Positions 40,277 to 46,874 of a stretch of 64,000 nt of DNA are shown in pieces. The notes under the pieces were generated by a model. The model had not been told where the DNA came from, did no database searches, and worked only from the letters and a program-made list of their open reading frames with translations. The DNA comes from Ignelater luminosus (Eukaryota; Arthropoda; Insecta; Coleoptera; Elateridae). Location of the stretch: NCBI GenBank assembly GCA_011009095.1, contig VTPC01001779.1:1-64000 (forward strand), written 5' to 3'. Both the position numbers and the translations under genes were made by a program. The first letter of the stretch is position 1, and the number at the start of each line of letters is the position of its first letter.

Positions 40277-41876
40277 GTAATATACATACCTGCAGGTATG
40301 ATTCAACATCGAAAATATATCTTACAAACATATTTTCTGTAACACCAACGTGCTTATCATTAATTTTTATTCTTGCAAATGTATCAATCCCATCGAAAAC
40401 CAAATTAATATTGCTATGAGACAGCAGGACTTCACTGACTAGAAAACCGTAGAAAATTGCATTAGTATTCATGTTGACATTGCTGTGATGATGGTCGCAT
40501 TAATAATAATTATTAATTTCTGACATGTATCCAAGTAGGATAATCTTATATCGGGTGTTACTTTAGAAACCTTCCCAATCCTTTATGTTCCGCAAGCAAA
40601 TAAAAGTATCTAAACAAGCAGTGTTGCCAATATTTTATTTTATAGAAGCGCCAGTCTATTCCGTCAAAGCGCCAAATAGCGCCATCTAAGATAAAAAAAA
40701 GCGCCATATTAAGCGTCATATTAAGCGCCATATTAAGCGCCATATTAAGCGCCAATTTATATCTCGGTAACATTTTTATTTAAACATCACGTACGTATAT
40801 TCTCAGTTCGTTTATTAGAGGGCACCACCGCCGAATACCGGTTCAAATTGCAGATTCCCTGTAGAACTTGTATTGCTGAGATGCAATAAAAGTAATAATA
40901 GTTATTATATTTTAAAGTCAACAGATTTAAACTTAAACAATTTTTAAGCGCCAACAAGAACTTTTGGGCGCCATGATTACCCCGCAAAACGCCAATTTGG
41001 CGGAAAACCGCCATTGTTGGCAACACTGTAAACAAATTTACATGAAGGTGAACACAAAGATACAGAGTTGATAATAGATGTCGCTGCGTTCTCTTTATAT
41101 ACGAAATATCAAATCTCAGCAGTCTCCAAACAATCTTTGCTCTAAAATAGAGGTTGTGTTAATTTCTTAACTAAGTAGGTAGTAGTTCCGCAAAATAATG
41201 TTTTTTTTGTAGGTACTAGCGCTTTAGAATATATGTTTTATGTTTTAGCATCCATTTCAAAAACACCCTGTACAAAATGTCTACGAATAACGATTGAAAC
41301 CAAGCACCTCAATACTTTTGATGCAAAGTGTATTTTATTATGTCTAGACGTGTGCATAGGAGAGGCATAAAGTAATACACTGTATAACGGCTGCTCTTCG
41401 ACACGACCTTTCGATCCTTTCGACATCACCTTTTCAAAACTAAAGGAGCAAAATAATCTAATAAATTTGAAATTTGAACAATTGGTCATATTCTTTGATC
41501 GTAAACTGGTAACTCGAACACACTAATTGCTCACCTGTAAACGTTCTTGTATAATTCCAATTAATTTTAGAAACCCATCGCGTGTTTATATCATTAGATT
41601 TAAAAAATACGTCATCGATTATTTTATTTTTCATTAAATCACTGTAAACTCCTCCTGGTACGGAAGCGGGCAAATTATAACCTAAAAATATTTAATCTTA
41701 ACAATTACTGTTAAAATTATACTACCTACTTATTAGTTACCTCTTTTTAAATTCTGTACATCCCAAACGCCCCTCAAATCTTGAATTTTCAAAAAGTTGG
41801 TTGGAACACAATTGCTTAAAAAAATATTTAAAAACACTAACCACTTAATAAACGAAGTATATTCCCATAAAGCCAT
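13181..41876 (-). CDS. beta-mannosidase (GH2), complete 14-exon gene
   Basis: Lysosomal exoglycosidase that removes terminal beta-linked mannose in N-glycan breakdown. I joined 14 exons by eye; every intron has GT/AG ends and the phases agree, giving 2712 nt (903 aa), normal for the family. Exons: 41741-41876, 41535-41681, 40290-40438, 33851-34056, 27991-28252, 24925-25075, 24583-24868, 15469-15567, 15220-15410, 14888-15165, 14689-14836, 14417-14628, 13486-13689, 13181-13423. Order: hydrophobic signal peptide, GH2 sugar-binding domain, Ig-like domain, TIM barrel with RVWGGGVYE and WQDFMFAC, acid/base Glu in SNNENE, nucleophile Glu in [10 protein letters not shown], then C-terminal beta domains. 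The introns (28.7 kb span) are packed with transposons. No frameshift or stop, so it looks functional. A 5' noncoding exon upstream cannot be excluded. Confidence 0.95.
13486..13689 (-). CDS. beta-mannosidase exon 13
   Basis: 204 nt, in phase at both ends; encodes [12 protein letters not shown] and [17 protein letters not shown], typical of the C-terminal beta domain. Acceptor TTTTAG, donor GTATGT. Confidence 0.92.
14417..14628 (-). CDS. beta-mannosidase exon 12
   Basis: Encodes [19 protein letters not shown] followed by beta-strand-like sequence (HIYVVSDLL), the start of the C-terminal domains. Donor GTAAGT. Confidence 0.93.
14689..14836 (-). CDS. beta-mannosidase exon 11
   Basis: Encodes [20 protein letters not shown] and SWSS, a near-invariant block near the end of the barrel. 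Separated from exon 10 by a short intron of 51 bp. Confidence 0.94.
14888..15165 (-). CDS. beta-mannosidase exon 10 (nucleophile)
   Basis: Encodes [10 protein letters not shown] and [14 protein letters not shown]. The Glu of SEFG matches the catalytic nucleophile. Ends NRIFAYYSQ before GTATGA. Confidence 0.94.
15220..15410 (-). CDS. beta-mannosidase exon 9
   Basis: Encodes [18 protein letters not shown] and [19 protein letters not shown], a typical barrel segment between the two catalytic residues. Acceptor ACTAG, donor GTAACA. Confidence 0.93.
15469..15567 (-). CDS. beta-mannosidase exon 8 (acid/base site)
   Basis: Encodes [19 protein letters not shown] and [13 protein letters not shown]. 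The Asn-Glu pair in SNNENE matches the catalytic acid/base position of GH2 beta-mannosidases. Confidence 0.94.
15728..16592. mobile_element. TIR element, 865 bp
   Basis: Left CAGGATAATTCAGAGGGTCA, right reversed CAGGGTGATTCAGAGGGTTA; similarity continues for about 39 bases. TA flanks. Overlapping minus-strand frames at 15723-16059 show no domain I recognise and may be remnants of a transposase. Lies in intron 7 of beta-mannosidase. Confidence 0.8.
16600..17475. other. intron 7 sequence, nothing recognised
   Basis: AT-rich, no repeat pair or coding signal seen. Confidence 0.35.
17478..17937 (+). mobile_element. Tc1/mariner deletion derivative
   Basis: Begins CAGGGTGCGCCCC after TA and ends AACCCCTG before TA; the inverted match is short. 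It encloses a transposase C-terminus. Confidence 0.5.
17571..17768 (+). pseudogene. Tc1/mariner-type transposase C-terminus
   Basis: Reads [35 protein letters not shown] and ends EHLL-stop, the usual tail of Tc1/mariner-superfamily transposases in insects. The catalytic domain is absent. Confidence 0.75.
18145..18960 (-). pseudogene. Tc1/mariner-type transposase relic
   Basis: Minus strand, disrupted frames. [20 protein letters not shown] (about 18890-18955), later a stretch around the first Asp, then [31 protein letters not shown] and [20 protein letters not shown] with the second Asp, then HFQHLP-stop. Several stops and frameshifts. It converges with the fragment ending at 17768. Confidence 0.8.
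19071..19328 (+). repeat. 5' LTR of BEL/Pao element
   Basis: 258 bases, clearly related to 23768-24031 with scattered substitutions and indels, indicating an old insertion. Confidence 0.92.
19674..19790 (+). repeat. tandem duplication in leader
   Basis: AAATATAAAAATA-TTT-TTTGCTAAATAG occurs at 19677 and 19738, a 61-base period, between the BEL/Pao leader and the GC-rich repeat. Confidence 0.65.
19795..20860 (+). mobile_element. GC-rich structured repeat S, copy 2
   Basis: Nested in the BEL/Pao element. Hairpins: GCTTCG/CGAAGC (19805-19820), GCGGTAG/CTACCGC (19893-19914), GCGAC/GTCGC (19979-19993), GTCTGCG/CGCAGGC (20123-20144), GGCCCGG/CCGGGCC (20183-20203), CCTCGAG/CTCGAGG (20234-20257), GCCACC/GGTGGC (20823-20837). 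The block near 20395-20455 (GGGTTTTCCGTGG, AGGCAAATGCCGG) resembles a stretch I associate with arthropod non-LTR retrotransposons, from memory only. A 184-codon frame at 20033 is not conserved in copy 1. Confidence 0.6.
20937..21720 (+). pseudogene. BEL/Pao gag relic
   Basis: ATG at 20937 opens [13 protein letters not shown]; after frameshifts the sequence continues through [13 protein letters not shown] (21055) and the BEL-type gag core [18 protein letters not shown] (about 21285-21340), [14 protein letters not shown] (21398) and [15 protein letters not shown]. Stops and shifts interrupt it. Confidence 0.85.
21840..22370 (+). pseudogene. zinc-knuckle and aspartic protease relic of BEL/Pao
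   Basis: [14 protein letters not shown] (about 21877) and a second Cys/His cluster around 21985-22070, then [16 protein letters not shown] (about 22263), the retropepsin site with DSSS where DSGS/DTGS is expected. Confidence 0.75.
22700..23090. other. deletion scar inside BEL/Pao element
   Basis: AT-rich noncoding sequence where about 3 kb of reverse transcriptase, RNase H and integrase core should lie. Confidence 0.55.
23105..23640 (+). pseudogene. BEL/Pao integrase C-terminus
   Basis: Reads [49 protein letters not shown], then after one frameshift the C-terminal DUF5641-like block ([24 protein letters not shown]). Highly typical of BEL/Pao. Confidence 0.9.
23768..24031 (+). repeat. 3' LTR of BEL/Pao element
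   Basis: Matches the 5' LTR; followed by the target duplication ATGAC. Confidence 0.92.
24583..24868 (-). CDS. beta-mannosidase exon 7
   Basis: Barrel start: [28 protein letters not shown] and [16 protein letters not shown], the most conserved part of the family. The following intron (15568-24582) is about 9 kb and holds the BEL/Pao element. Confidence 0.95.
24925..25075 (-). CDS. beta-mannosidase exon 6
   Basis: Encodes [19 protein letters not shown] and [11 protein letters not shown], the conserved W-W-P-N-G-Y-G and G-F-R-T-V blocks joining the Ig-like domain to the barrel. Acceptor TTTTTAG, donor GTAAGT. Confidence 0.94.
25120..25335 (-). mobile_element. tRNA-derived SINE
   Basis: On the minus strand a Pol III A box TAGCTTAATTGG (25304-25293) and B box GAGCTCGATTCCC (25263-25251) stand 30 bases apart, followed by a non-tRNA tail ending near ACCGACTGCCT. 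The tRNA fold is incomplete, so this is a SINE rather than a tRNA gene. Confidence 0.7.
25640..25975 (+). pseudogene. Tc-like transposase relic
   Basis: [20 protein letters not shown] (about 25742-25800) matches the third catalytic region of Tc1/mariner-type transposases (W-P-x-x-S-x-D-L-x-x-x-D-x-F-L-W), followed by degraded C-terminal helices. Many stops. Confidence 0.6.
26030..26541. mobile_element. TIR element (MITE), 512 bp
   Basis: Counting the flanking TA, the ends TACAAGGTGTAAAGGAAATG... (26028-26053) and their reverse (26518-26543) are perfect 26-base inverted repeats, with weaker similarity for about 60 more bases. Noncoding; intron 5. Confidence 0.9.
26632..27153. repeat. possible MITE
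   Basis: AGAAGCCTACATTCATGCATA at 26632 mirrors AATGCACGAACGTAGGCTTCA at about 27135 (17 of 21). No clear target duplication. Confidence 0.4.
27991..28252 (-). CDS. beta-mannosidase exon 5
   Basis: Begins [20 protein letters not shown] right after a TCTTTCAG acceptor and ends at AAG/GTAAAG. It covers the end of the sugar-binding domain and most of the Ig-like domain. The frame stays open upstream of the acceptor, but that stretch has no family similarity. Confidence 0.92.
28688..28949. mobile_element. TIR element (MITE) with 7-bp TSD
   Basis: CACAGATTAAATAAAGGTCA... and its reverse are near-perfect 28-base inverted repeats; ACTCCAA flanks both sides (28681-28687, 28950-28956). Noncoding; intron 4. 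Confidence 0.88.
29819..30137. mobile_element. nested MITE, 319 bp
   Basis: GGTCGCATTCGTAAGACT and its reverse AGTCTTACGAATGCGACC mark the ends; AAT flanks both sides. Inserted within the element at 29607-31586. Confidence 0.85.
30141..30298 (+). mobile_element. tRNA-derived SINE
   Basis: A box TGGCTCAGTGG (30149-30159) and B box GGTTCGAACCC (30204-30214), followed by a tail with CGCCCTTCTCAGGGCG hairpin and CGACTGCCTGATAATGG. Directly abuts the MITE ending at 30137. Confidence 0.7.
30520..30977 (+). pseudogene. transposon-encoded C2H2-finger protein, partial
   Basis: Frame from 30612 plus upstream sequence: [40 protein letters not shown] with the C-x2-C..H-x4-C finger, a basic stretch (KRKRE) and an acidic tail. 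It resembles the C-terminal part of proteins carried by insect DNA transposons; I cannot name the family. Lies inside the 29607-31586 element, so it is probably what is left of its gene. Confidence 0.6.
31590..32484. other. intron 4 sequence
   Basis: AT-rich with a short (GCC)n stretch near 32125 (CGTCGCCGCCGCCGCCG). No supported gene. Confidence 0.35.
32485..32830. repeat. fragment of TIR element
   Basis: TATACGGGGTGTCTCAAG begins a repeat-like end; the far part (GACGTTCTCAAGAAACAG to AATAATATTAATAATA) is found inverted at about 39360-39450. Boundaries uncertain. Confidence 0.45.
33851..34056 (-). CDS. beta-mannosidase exon 4
   Basis: Encodes [17 protein letters not shown] and the family signature [19 protein letters not shown]. 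Two donors are possible; GTAATT after ATATG keeps the conserved Gly-Ile-Trp and the phase into exon 5, so I chose it. Confidence 0.93.
34153..34949. mobile_element. foldback element, about 340-bp arms, 797 bp
   Basis: Left end CAAGGTGTCCCGCGATTCGA, right end reversed CAGGGTGTCCCACGACTCGA, TA on both sides. Arms of about 340 bases are roughly 90% identical in inverted orientation. Each arm encodes the start of a DUF4817-type transposase N-terminus: left (+, ATG 34433) [20 protein letters not shown]; right (-) the same segment with ATG changed to ATA and continuing [11 protein letters not shown]. It thus looks like two transposon 5' ends joined head to head. Confidence 0.9.
34976..35080 (+). 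pseudogene. DUF4817-like fragment beside the foldback element
   Basis: [20 protein letters not shown] overlaps the sequence in the right arm of 34153-34949 but lies outside its terminus and in opposite orientation. Probably a fragment of the parent element. Confidence 0.5.
35082..35345 (-). mobile_element. tRNA-derived SINE, family C copy 1
   Basis: Minus strand A box-like CGCTTAACTGG (35321-35311) and B box-like GGGTTCATATCCC (35280-35268), then a tail of about 180 bases. The tail recurs at 37955-38140. Confidence 0.65.
35509..36617 (+). mobile_element. LTR-like repeat, family B copy 2
   Basis: Inverted relative to 8340-9084. TGTTGCACAACATT at about 35535, TATAAAAG at 35757-35764, then CCCGTTACA and TTTCTGGTGATAGTGG near 36565-36590. 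Interrupted at 36044-36371 by a smaller solo LTR. Intron 3. Confidence 0.65.
36044..36371 (+). mobile_element. solo LTR, 328 bp
   Basis: Absent from family B copy 1, so the boundaries are seen directly: TGTAAAGCGCCG...ATGTTGCA with 4-bp ATAT on each side (36040-36043, 36372-36375). TG..CA ends and a 4-bp duplication fit Ty3/gypsy-type integration. Confidence 0.85.
36633..37074. mobile_element. MITE-like TIR element
   Basis: GGGCCTTCCCCTTGATGTTTG and reversed GGGTCCTTCACTGAATGTTTG, both followed by A/GAATAGGCAACA, form a 34-base inverted repeat about 440 bases apart. Target duplication unclear. Confidence 0.7.
37955..38140 (-). repeat. SINE tail, family C copy 2
   Basis: Similar to 35082-35270 (GTAGAATGCCTACAGTGCAT, TTAATAATGGGATATA, AAATCAGATTTCGCGTGG), but the Pol III box region is missing. 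Confidence 0.6.
38141..38812. other. intron 3 sequence, nothing recognised
   Basis: AT-rich without coding or repeat signal. Confidence 0.35.
38817..39362 (+). repeat. tandem duplication, 293-bp period
   Basis: AAAAAGTATGGAAACACGCT occurs at 38826 and again about 293 bases later (39119); both units continue through ATAGACAAATRAAATTTGGA, CGTACGGCCGCCAT, CACCCTGT and GATATAAGGGTTGCT. Starts after ATATACAGGGT, so it is a TIR element end duplicated in tandem. Confidence 0.85.
40172..40276 (+). repeat. (AAT)n microsatellite with assembly gap
   Basis: Pure AAT repeats on both sides of ten N (40218-40227). True length unknown. Lies about 15 bases from the exon 3 donor of beta-mannosidase. Confidence 0.97.
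40290..40438 (-). CDS. beta-mannosidase exon 3
   Basis: Encodes [16 protein letters not shown] and [16 protein letters not shown], the sugar-binding beta-sandwich. The acceptor is TTTTCTAG and the donor GTATGT. Its donor lies about 10 bases from a long (AAT)n tract with an assembly gap. Confidence 0.93.
40619..41028. mobile_element. hAT-type MITE rich in GCGCCA, copy 1
   Basis: Ends CAGTGTTGCCAA / TTGGCAACACTG; flanks TAAACAAG / TAAACAAA (7 of 8). Contains five tandem ATTAAGCGCC-like units (about 40698-40755). Same element, inverted, at 60731-62798. Confidence 0.88.
41029..41534. other. intron 2 sequence
   Basis: AAAAACACCCTGTAC at 41264 is another isolated CACCCTG terminus; its partner is not clear. 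Confidence 0.35.
41535..41681 (-). CDS. beta-mannosidase exon 2
   Basis: Encodes [17 protein letters not shown] and [19 protein letters not shown], the family's G-x-VPG-x-V-x-x-L block at the start of the sugar-binding domain. Flanked by TTTTTAG and GTGAGC. Phase 1 in, phase 1 out. Confidence 0.93.
41741..41876 (-). CDS. beta-mannosidase exon 1
   Basis: Starts MALWEYTSF with a hydrophobic stretch (about residues 9-20) that reads as a signal peptide, and ends in [13 protein letters not shown], the start of the GH2 N-terminal domain. The donor is GTAACT. The sequence just upstream, TTTATAG next to the ATG, could also be an acceptor for a noncoding first exon. Confidence 0.9.
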
Positions 41877-43160
41877 GCTATAAATAAATAAGATTAGAAT
41901 TAATTACAATCAATTGCCATTAATTTCGTAGCTTGCTATGACCTTTTTAACGTTACGGTAAATGTATAGAAAACTATTGAATTATTACTCTGTGTATAGT
42001 ATTAAACTGTAAATGCTTACATGGAAATAATCACAGAAGTAATAACCGTACAGAATAAACCTCTATATTAGTGGTTCTTTTCTCTCAACGTTATCATAAA
42101 CATAAATGATAGCAATGTTGATGATTTACAATTCATAATAATTCGTCATATTATACAACGTTCATTCAAAGAAATTAGTATTTATTTATTTCAAAAGAAG
42201 ATTTTACTGACTGTGTACGTAGTATTTACAATCAAATTTGAGTAATAGTTTTCATAAATAAACCGCTTGCGTAAGAATCTCTACACCTAACGAGATTTGC
42301 TATTATTAACGTTTATAAAACATCACTTGCTTGGTACATGTACAGATACACCCCACGACATTAGATTACTCCCATTCTATAAATACGTGTATCTTATTAA
42401 GCGTAATATACATAAGTATTAAGAATTTTGTTCCTCAATTACTGAAGTGCATAATGCATTCTTATAGGCAATATTAAACGGCTGTGCTATCTAGTATTTC
42501 AAAAACAACACACTAATATTTCAAAGAATTCGGTTCATTTAAATACGGATGTATAGATGTATACATAGGTACACTGAACAACAAAAGTTTTAAATAAAAC
42601 GAAGCAAAATGATGATCTTTCCATTCTCTCTCTTCAGTTTCTAATTTGTTGATCTGCTTTCTTTTTTATATTCTGTTTGCCGGGACCGGACAGTTCTTCG
42701 CCGTCGGTTCAGCGCCGCCGTTTCATCGCCAGCCCCGGTTCAGCATCGGCCGTTTCACTACCGGCGTCAGTTTTAATAATAAAGAAACAAGTTTGATGGG
42801 TATTATGCTGTAGACAAATAAATAACCGTACTCGAGTCTTTTTAGAAAATACACCATATATGCTTGTAATTCGAAACTCTAATAGGTAACATTAGTTATA
42901 CTATTGTTTTTAGATTTTCATTTGCAATGCTCTCGCATCTCTTGTACGAATAATTCAAAAATAAGAAACAAAATAAATAAATAAAAACATTTCGGTAAAA
43001 TAATTTTGTAGTTTAATCATTTATAGTATTAAAGCAGCATAATTATAATACACGAATTAAACATAATCACATGGCTATATTTCGCTTGTCTGAATCCCAA
43101 CAGAAATCATAAAAAATATAAAAATTAACACAATTCAAAATTCACATTTTATATAATTAA
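41877..43160. other. 5' flank of beta-mannosidase
   Basis: AT-rich apart from a GC-rich patch at about 42680-42775 in which CGGTTCAGC..CCGTTTCA-like units repeat twice. No TATA-Inr pair or gene could be supported. Confidence 0.4.
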
Positions 43161-43167
43161 TAGTATA

Positions 43168-43740
43168 CAGCATGTCCAAGATAAGGATGCACAACATGGG
43201 GATCTTGGAATAGGAAATAGGATGAAAGTTGGCTATTTATAGGACCTTTTTGTTGGCGTTTGCAAAATCTAGATATCTTGGATGGTTTCAGAGATATTTA
43301 TAAAAAGTAGATTTCTCGATTTTCGTTATTATTTTTTCTTTCCTTTATTTGAAGAGATATCGGAAAACTAAAACTACTTTTCCATTGCCACTTTTTGTTC
43401 TCTATTAAAATACACTAACAAGATTCCTGCACAACGTTTCGGCTTCGAGTAACCATTATCAACTTCATTTTTTTAAATAGGCGGAAAAACAATTGATAAT
43501 TGTTTTGTATAGCTCTTGTTGTCACAATTCTAATGATGTAAACATGATAGGGTTATTTTGATTTCTTATGCTATAAATTAATGCATTCTGCAGTACCTTG
43601 ACCTGCACGATCACCTGATCTAACGCCGTTAGATTTCTTTCCTCTGTGGTTATATTAAGAATCATGTGCTCAACCAAAATTTTGAAGATGAACAGCAATT
43701 ATTACAGTTGGTCACAGTAGCGTTCAACACAAAAAAAATC
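43168..43740 (+). pseudogene. Tc1/mariner-type transposon relic
   Basis: TATACAGCATGTCC at 43164 looks like a terminus. Near 43605 the frame reads PARSPDLTPLDFF, the third catalytic region of Tc1/mariner-type transposases, then a shifted frame NHVLNQNFEDEQQLLQLV. The rest is not recognisable. Confidence 0.65.
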
Positions 43741-45590
43741 AAAACAATAACAAAAGCAATAATTAATTACGAAACGATCCCAAATTTAATCTGGTATTGG
43801 AAATAATTGTGTTTAATACATGTTTATAGTAGACAAGAAAATTTCCTTTCTATTTTAGGATAAAATTGAATACACTACAAAAGTTAATATATTATATAAA
43901 AAATAAGACACTGACACTGACACTTTACATAGTCACATTTGTCTCTAGGTTACGCCATATGTATTCATCTATAATTATTTAATTAACACTTTTCAGGAAT
44001 ATCACTATGTACTTTCAGGCTTAACGAGTCAAACTCATAAACTACCTCGAACTTTAAAAACATTTGAAAGATTCCGTTTCCCACCCTTAAAATTTTGTCA
44101 ATGCAGATTAACAGTAGGTACCGTTATTACCAAGGTTATTACCGTACTTCTATAAAGTAAAAATAATCAATGCAAACGTGCAACGTAAAGAACTGAAATA
44201 GAAAATAAATTATCAAATAAAAAGTATAGTTAAGTATATTGTACATAAAATTATTTTTGCCAAATAGAAATAATAATTGCCATATAAAATATTTTTTATA
44301 CAGCAATAATTGTAATAGGGTTATTCATTTCGTTGTTTTGTAGTAATGGTTTTATTGCAACAAAATTCGCAGATTGTTACACTAATCTGTTATTTAGTAA
44401 ATTATTCTGAAAACTAGAATCGACAATTGATCAAGTTTTACCGTTTCAAGACAATTCTGTAAAATCAGTTAATGCTTGTGTAAAACAAATCAGAACTACT
44501 ACACTTGGTAAGTTCGACAGAATTGTAAAAGTGGTGTTTCCAACAACAACATTACATCGATTTTGTAACTTTAACCACAGCTTTTTATTTGTTTTCCTCT
44601 TCGTTTATCCACCTACTAAAAGCCTGGGTCCACTATTGCTAGATATTTTAGGTGTATTTTTTTTGCCTTGTTATACTTGGAAACTTCACTTACAAAATTT
44701 CAATTTGCAGCTGGTGGTTTTAACCAACTAACTAAATAGCTACCAATAAAATTAAATAATGTGTACGGCAATTGTAATTTTTATCATAACTTAATTGTTT
44801 TCGTGTTGTGTTTATTTGTACAGTTTTAATATCCCAGTACAGAAAAAAATTAATTAGTAATAATTCCACCTATAGAAATTAAAAATCGGAAAGGAACTAT
44901 CCATTATAACTGCCACATAAAAATTATTGGACAGTTTAAACAACCTATACTGTTTTAATTATTGCTGTGAAAGATGTAATGTTTATTTATTTATAACTAA
45001 TTGAATGACTACAAAGACGTTAAGAAATTTCGTAAATGATATTAATAAAACAATCTAATTTCTTTGCATTCTCAACGATGTGATTTCTTACTTAGATTGT
45101 GAGTCAATTAAAGCATATTCTGGAAGATCTAAAATCTTAGTTTTCTTGTGTTTATTTTGCCACAATTCATCTAATTGTAAAGAAATAAAGTTTCAGATTT
45201 GCAGTCTTGGTTTGTTTAAAGCACAAGGCGCGTACGTATTAATTATATACGTATGTACTTAATTTTGCAATGTCACTTTAATCACAACCTTAGGAATTTT
45301 TCTACTGTATTCAAAATCTTAGAAAAGCCAAACATGAATGTTGTCTGCGATGAAAAATATCAGTCGAGATTATTTTGATAATATACAGGTAGGAACAAAA
45401 TTCAGTAAAATCTGATTTTTCCAGAGTTGCAACATTCGCCCCTGAAGCGATAGGCTGTAGAAAAGATCAAATCTAAAGTAGCTGTAGAAAAAGCGCCGTC
45501 CAAGATAACTAAGCTGAAGTACTGATACCTAGTAGATTTAGAAATTTTATCACTTACTTGTGATAACGAACAGAACAGCTTAAGATAATT
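43741..45590. other. intergenic, nothing recognised
   Basis: AT-rich spacer upstream of the serine protease. Open frames at 44531 and 45080 show no domain, signal or codon bias. Confidence 0.4.
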
Positions 45591-45596
45591 TGCTAA

Positions 45597-45632
45597 TATA
45601 AAAAAGGTTCGATTTTAGAGCTTGTCATCAGT
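45597..45632 (+). promoter_or_regulatory. core promoter of serine protease (TATA + Inr)
   Basis: TATAAAAAAG at 45597 and the arthropod initiator TCAGT at 45628-45632, about 33 bases apart and just upstream of the ATG at 45641. This implies a 5' UTR of only about 11 bases. Confidence 0.7.
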
Positions 45633-45640
45633 ACAACAAA

Positions 45641-45686
45641 ATGTTTCGCTTAGTATTCATCGTAGCATTAATTGCACCGACCTACG
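45641..45686 (+). CDS. serine protease exon 1
   Basis: Signal peptide exon, ending CCTACG/GTAAGC. Confidence 0.9.
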
Positions 45687-46598
45687 GTAAGCTCCTTATA
45701 TTCTGATCAATACAAAAAAAAAAAATTCCTTTTTGCGTTAAAATTAAATTTTAACTTACCTAATTTGTTATAGGCTGGCACGTCGCGCAACCCCATGAAA
45801 ATATAGTCGGAGGAAAAGATACAGAAATCGAAGACCATCCCTACCAACTTTCTTTTCAGGTCAACAACACCCACATGTGTGGAGCTTCTCTTATCAGGTC
45901 TAATGTAGCTGTTACGGCAGCACATTGCGCAAAAGACGTAGGGTAGTGCAATACACGCACTTGCATTTAACCAAATAATATCGTGTGTTATCTTTCTATG
46001 TAGTGATCTTAAAAGATTTTTATCAGTACGCGCTGGTACTAGTGTACTTCACAAAGGTGGTCAAGTAGCTAAAATACTCGAGATTTGTGACCATCCAAAA
46101 TACGATGCTGATACCTACGACTATGATGTTTCTGTCCTTTTGTTAAAACGACCATTAGCACTTGGTGCTAGAGTTAAAATTATTCGTCGTCAACCTGTTA
46201 ACAAAGAAGTTCCCACTGGAGCCGTAGCTACTGTTACTGGATGGGGAAGACTTAAGGAAAACGGTTTACATCTAGCAAAACTGCATGAAGTTCAAGTGCC
46301 AAAAATAAGCTTCTCAGAATGCGCCGAATTTTACTGTCGTCATAATAAAATTGTTACTGCTACGATGGTTTGCTTTGGATTTATCAAAGGCGTTAAAGAT
46401 GCTTGTGAGGTAAGCAAGCTTGTCGTAAAATTTAATAACATTTAAAACTGATGTTTCAAACAGGGAGATTCCGGTGGACCTTTAGTTATTGATGGAATGC
46501 TCGTCGGTGTTGTTTCGTGGGGGCCTGGTGTTTATGCTAAAATTTCGCATCCTGAAATTAATTCTCATATAATTGAGTGTTTAGGCAAAATCCCATAA
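45641..46598 (+). CDS. secreted S1A serine protease, trypsin-like, loop-deleted
   Basis: Four exons (45641-45686, 45774-45942, 46004-46409, 46464-46598), 756 nt, 251 aa; GT/AG introns of 54-87 bases and consistent phases. Signal peptide [16 protein letters not shown], short propeptide, then IVGG. Catalytic His in TAAHC, Asp in DYDVSVLLL, Ser in GDSGGP. The residue six before Ser is Asp, which predicts trypsin-like cleavage after Arg/Lys. Two oddities: P1 of the activation site is Asn (HEN/IVGG), not Arg/Lys, and after VVSWG the chain goes directly to PGVYAKIS, so the loop with Cys220 is gone while its partner Cys191 (DACEG) remains. Extra cysteines lie in LEICDHP, EFYC and IIECL. Likely a digestive or immune protease. 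An AATAAA at 46743 is the probable poly(A) signal. Confidence 0.93.
45774..45942 (+). CDS. serine protease exon 2
   Basis: Propeptide, IVGG, and the His-containing block [18 protein letters not shown]. Acceptor TTATAG, donor GTAGTG. Confidence 0.9.
46004..46409 (+). CDS. serine protease exon 3
   Basis: Holds the catalytic Asp, the VTGWGRL block and the DACE segment lining the specificity pocket. Acceptor TATGTAG, donor GTAAGC. Confidence 0.92.
46464..46598 (+). CDS. serine protease exon 4
   Basis: Starts GDSGGP with the catalytic Ser and ends at TAA after CLGKIP. The shortened [13 protein letters not shown] lies here. Confidence 0.92.
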   Translation, partial: GDSGGPLVIDGMLVGVVSWGPGVYAKISHPEINSHIIECLGKIP

Positions 46599-46742
46599 CA
46601 CTGATTAAAAAATTAAAACTTTTTTTCTGGTTCTTAGTTACAAATAGATGATCTTGAATCATTTTTTCATGCTGAGTCCAAATCTGCTTTTGGTTTTTTC
46701 CTAGCACGTATAGTTTCCAAGAAAAACATGATTCTTTTTCGA

Positions 46743-46748
46743 AATAAA
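46743..46748 (+). terminator. poly(A) signal AATAAA of serine protease
   Basis: First AATAAA after the stop codon, about 145 bases downstream. Confidence 0.6.
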
Positions 46749-46874
46749 ACGTTAAAGTACATAATTATGTTAGATGCATTTTATATTACAAAATGTACAC
46801 AAAACCCATTAAAATATTTTATTTGACAGTTTTCTTTTGTAGAATGATGTATTAGAGTCTTTTCTAATCAGTAA

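Noticed and set aside
40045..40472. Ile/Leu/Tyr homopolymer frames
   Set aside because: Translations of the (AAT)n microsatellite and the gap; only 40290-40438 is a true exon.
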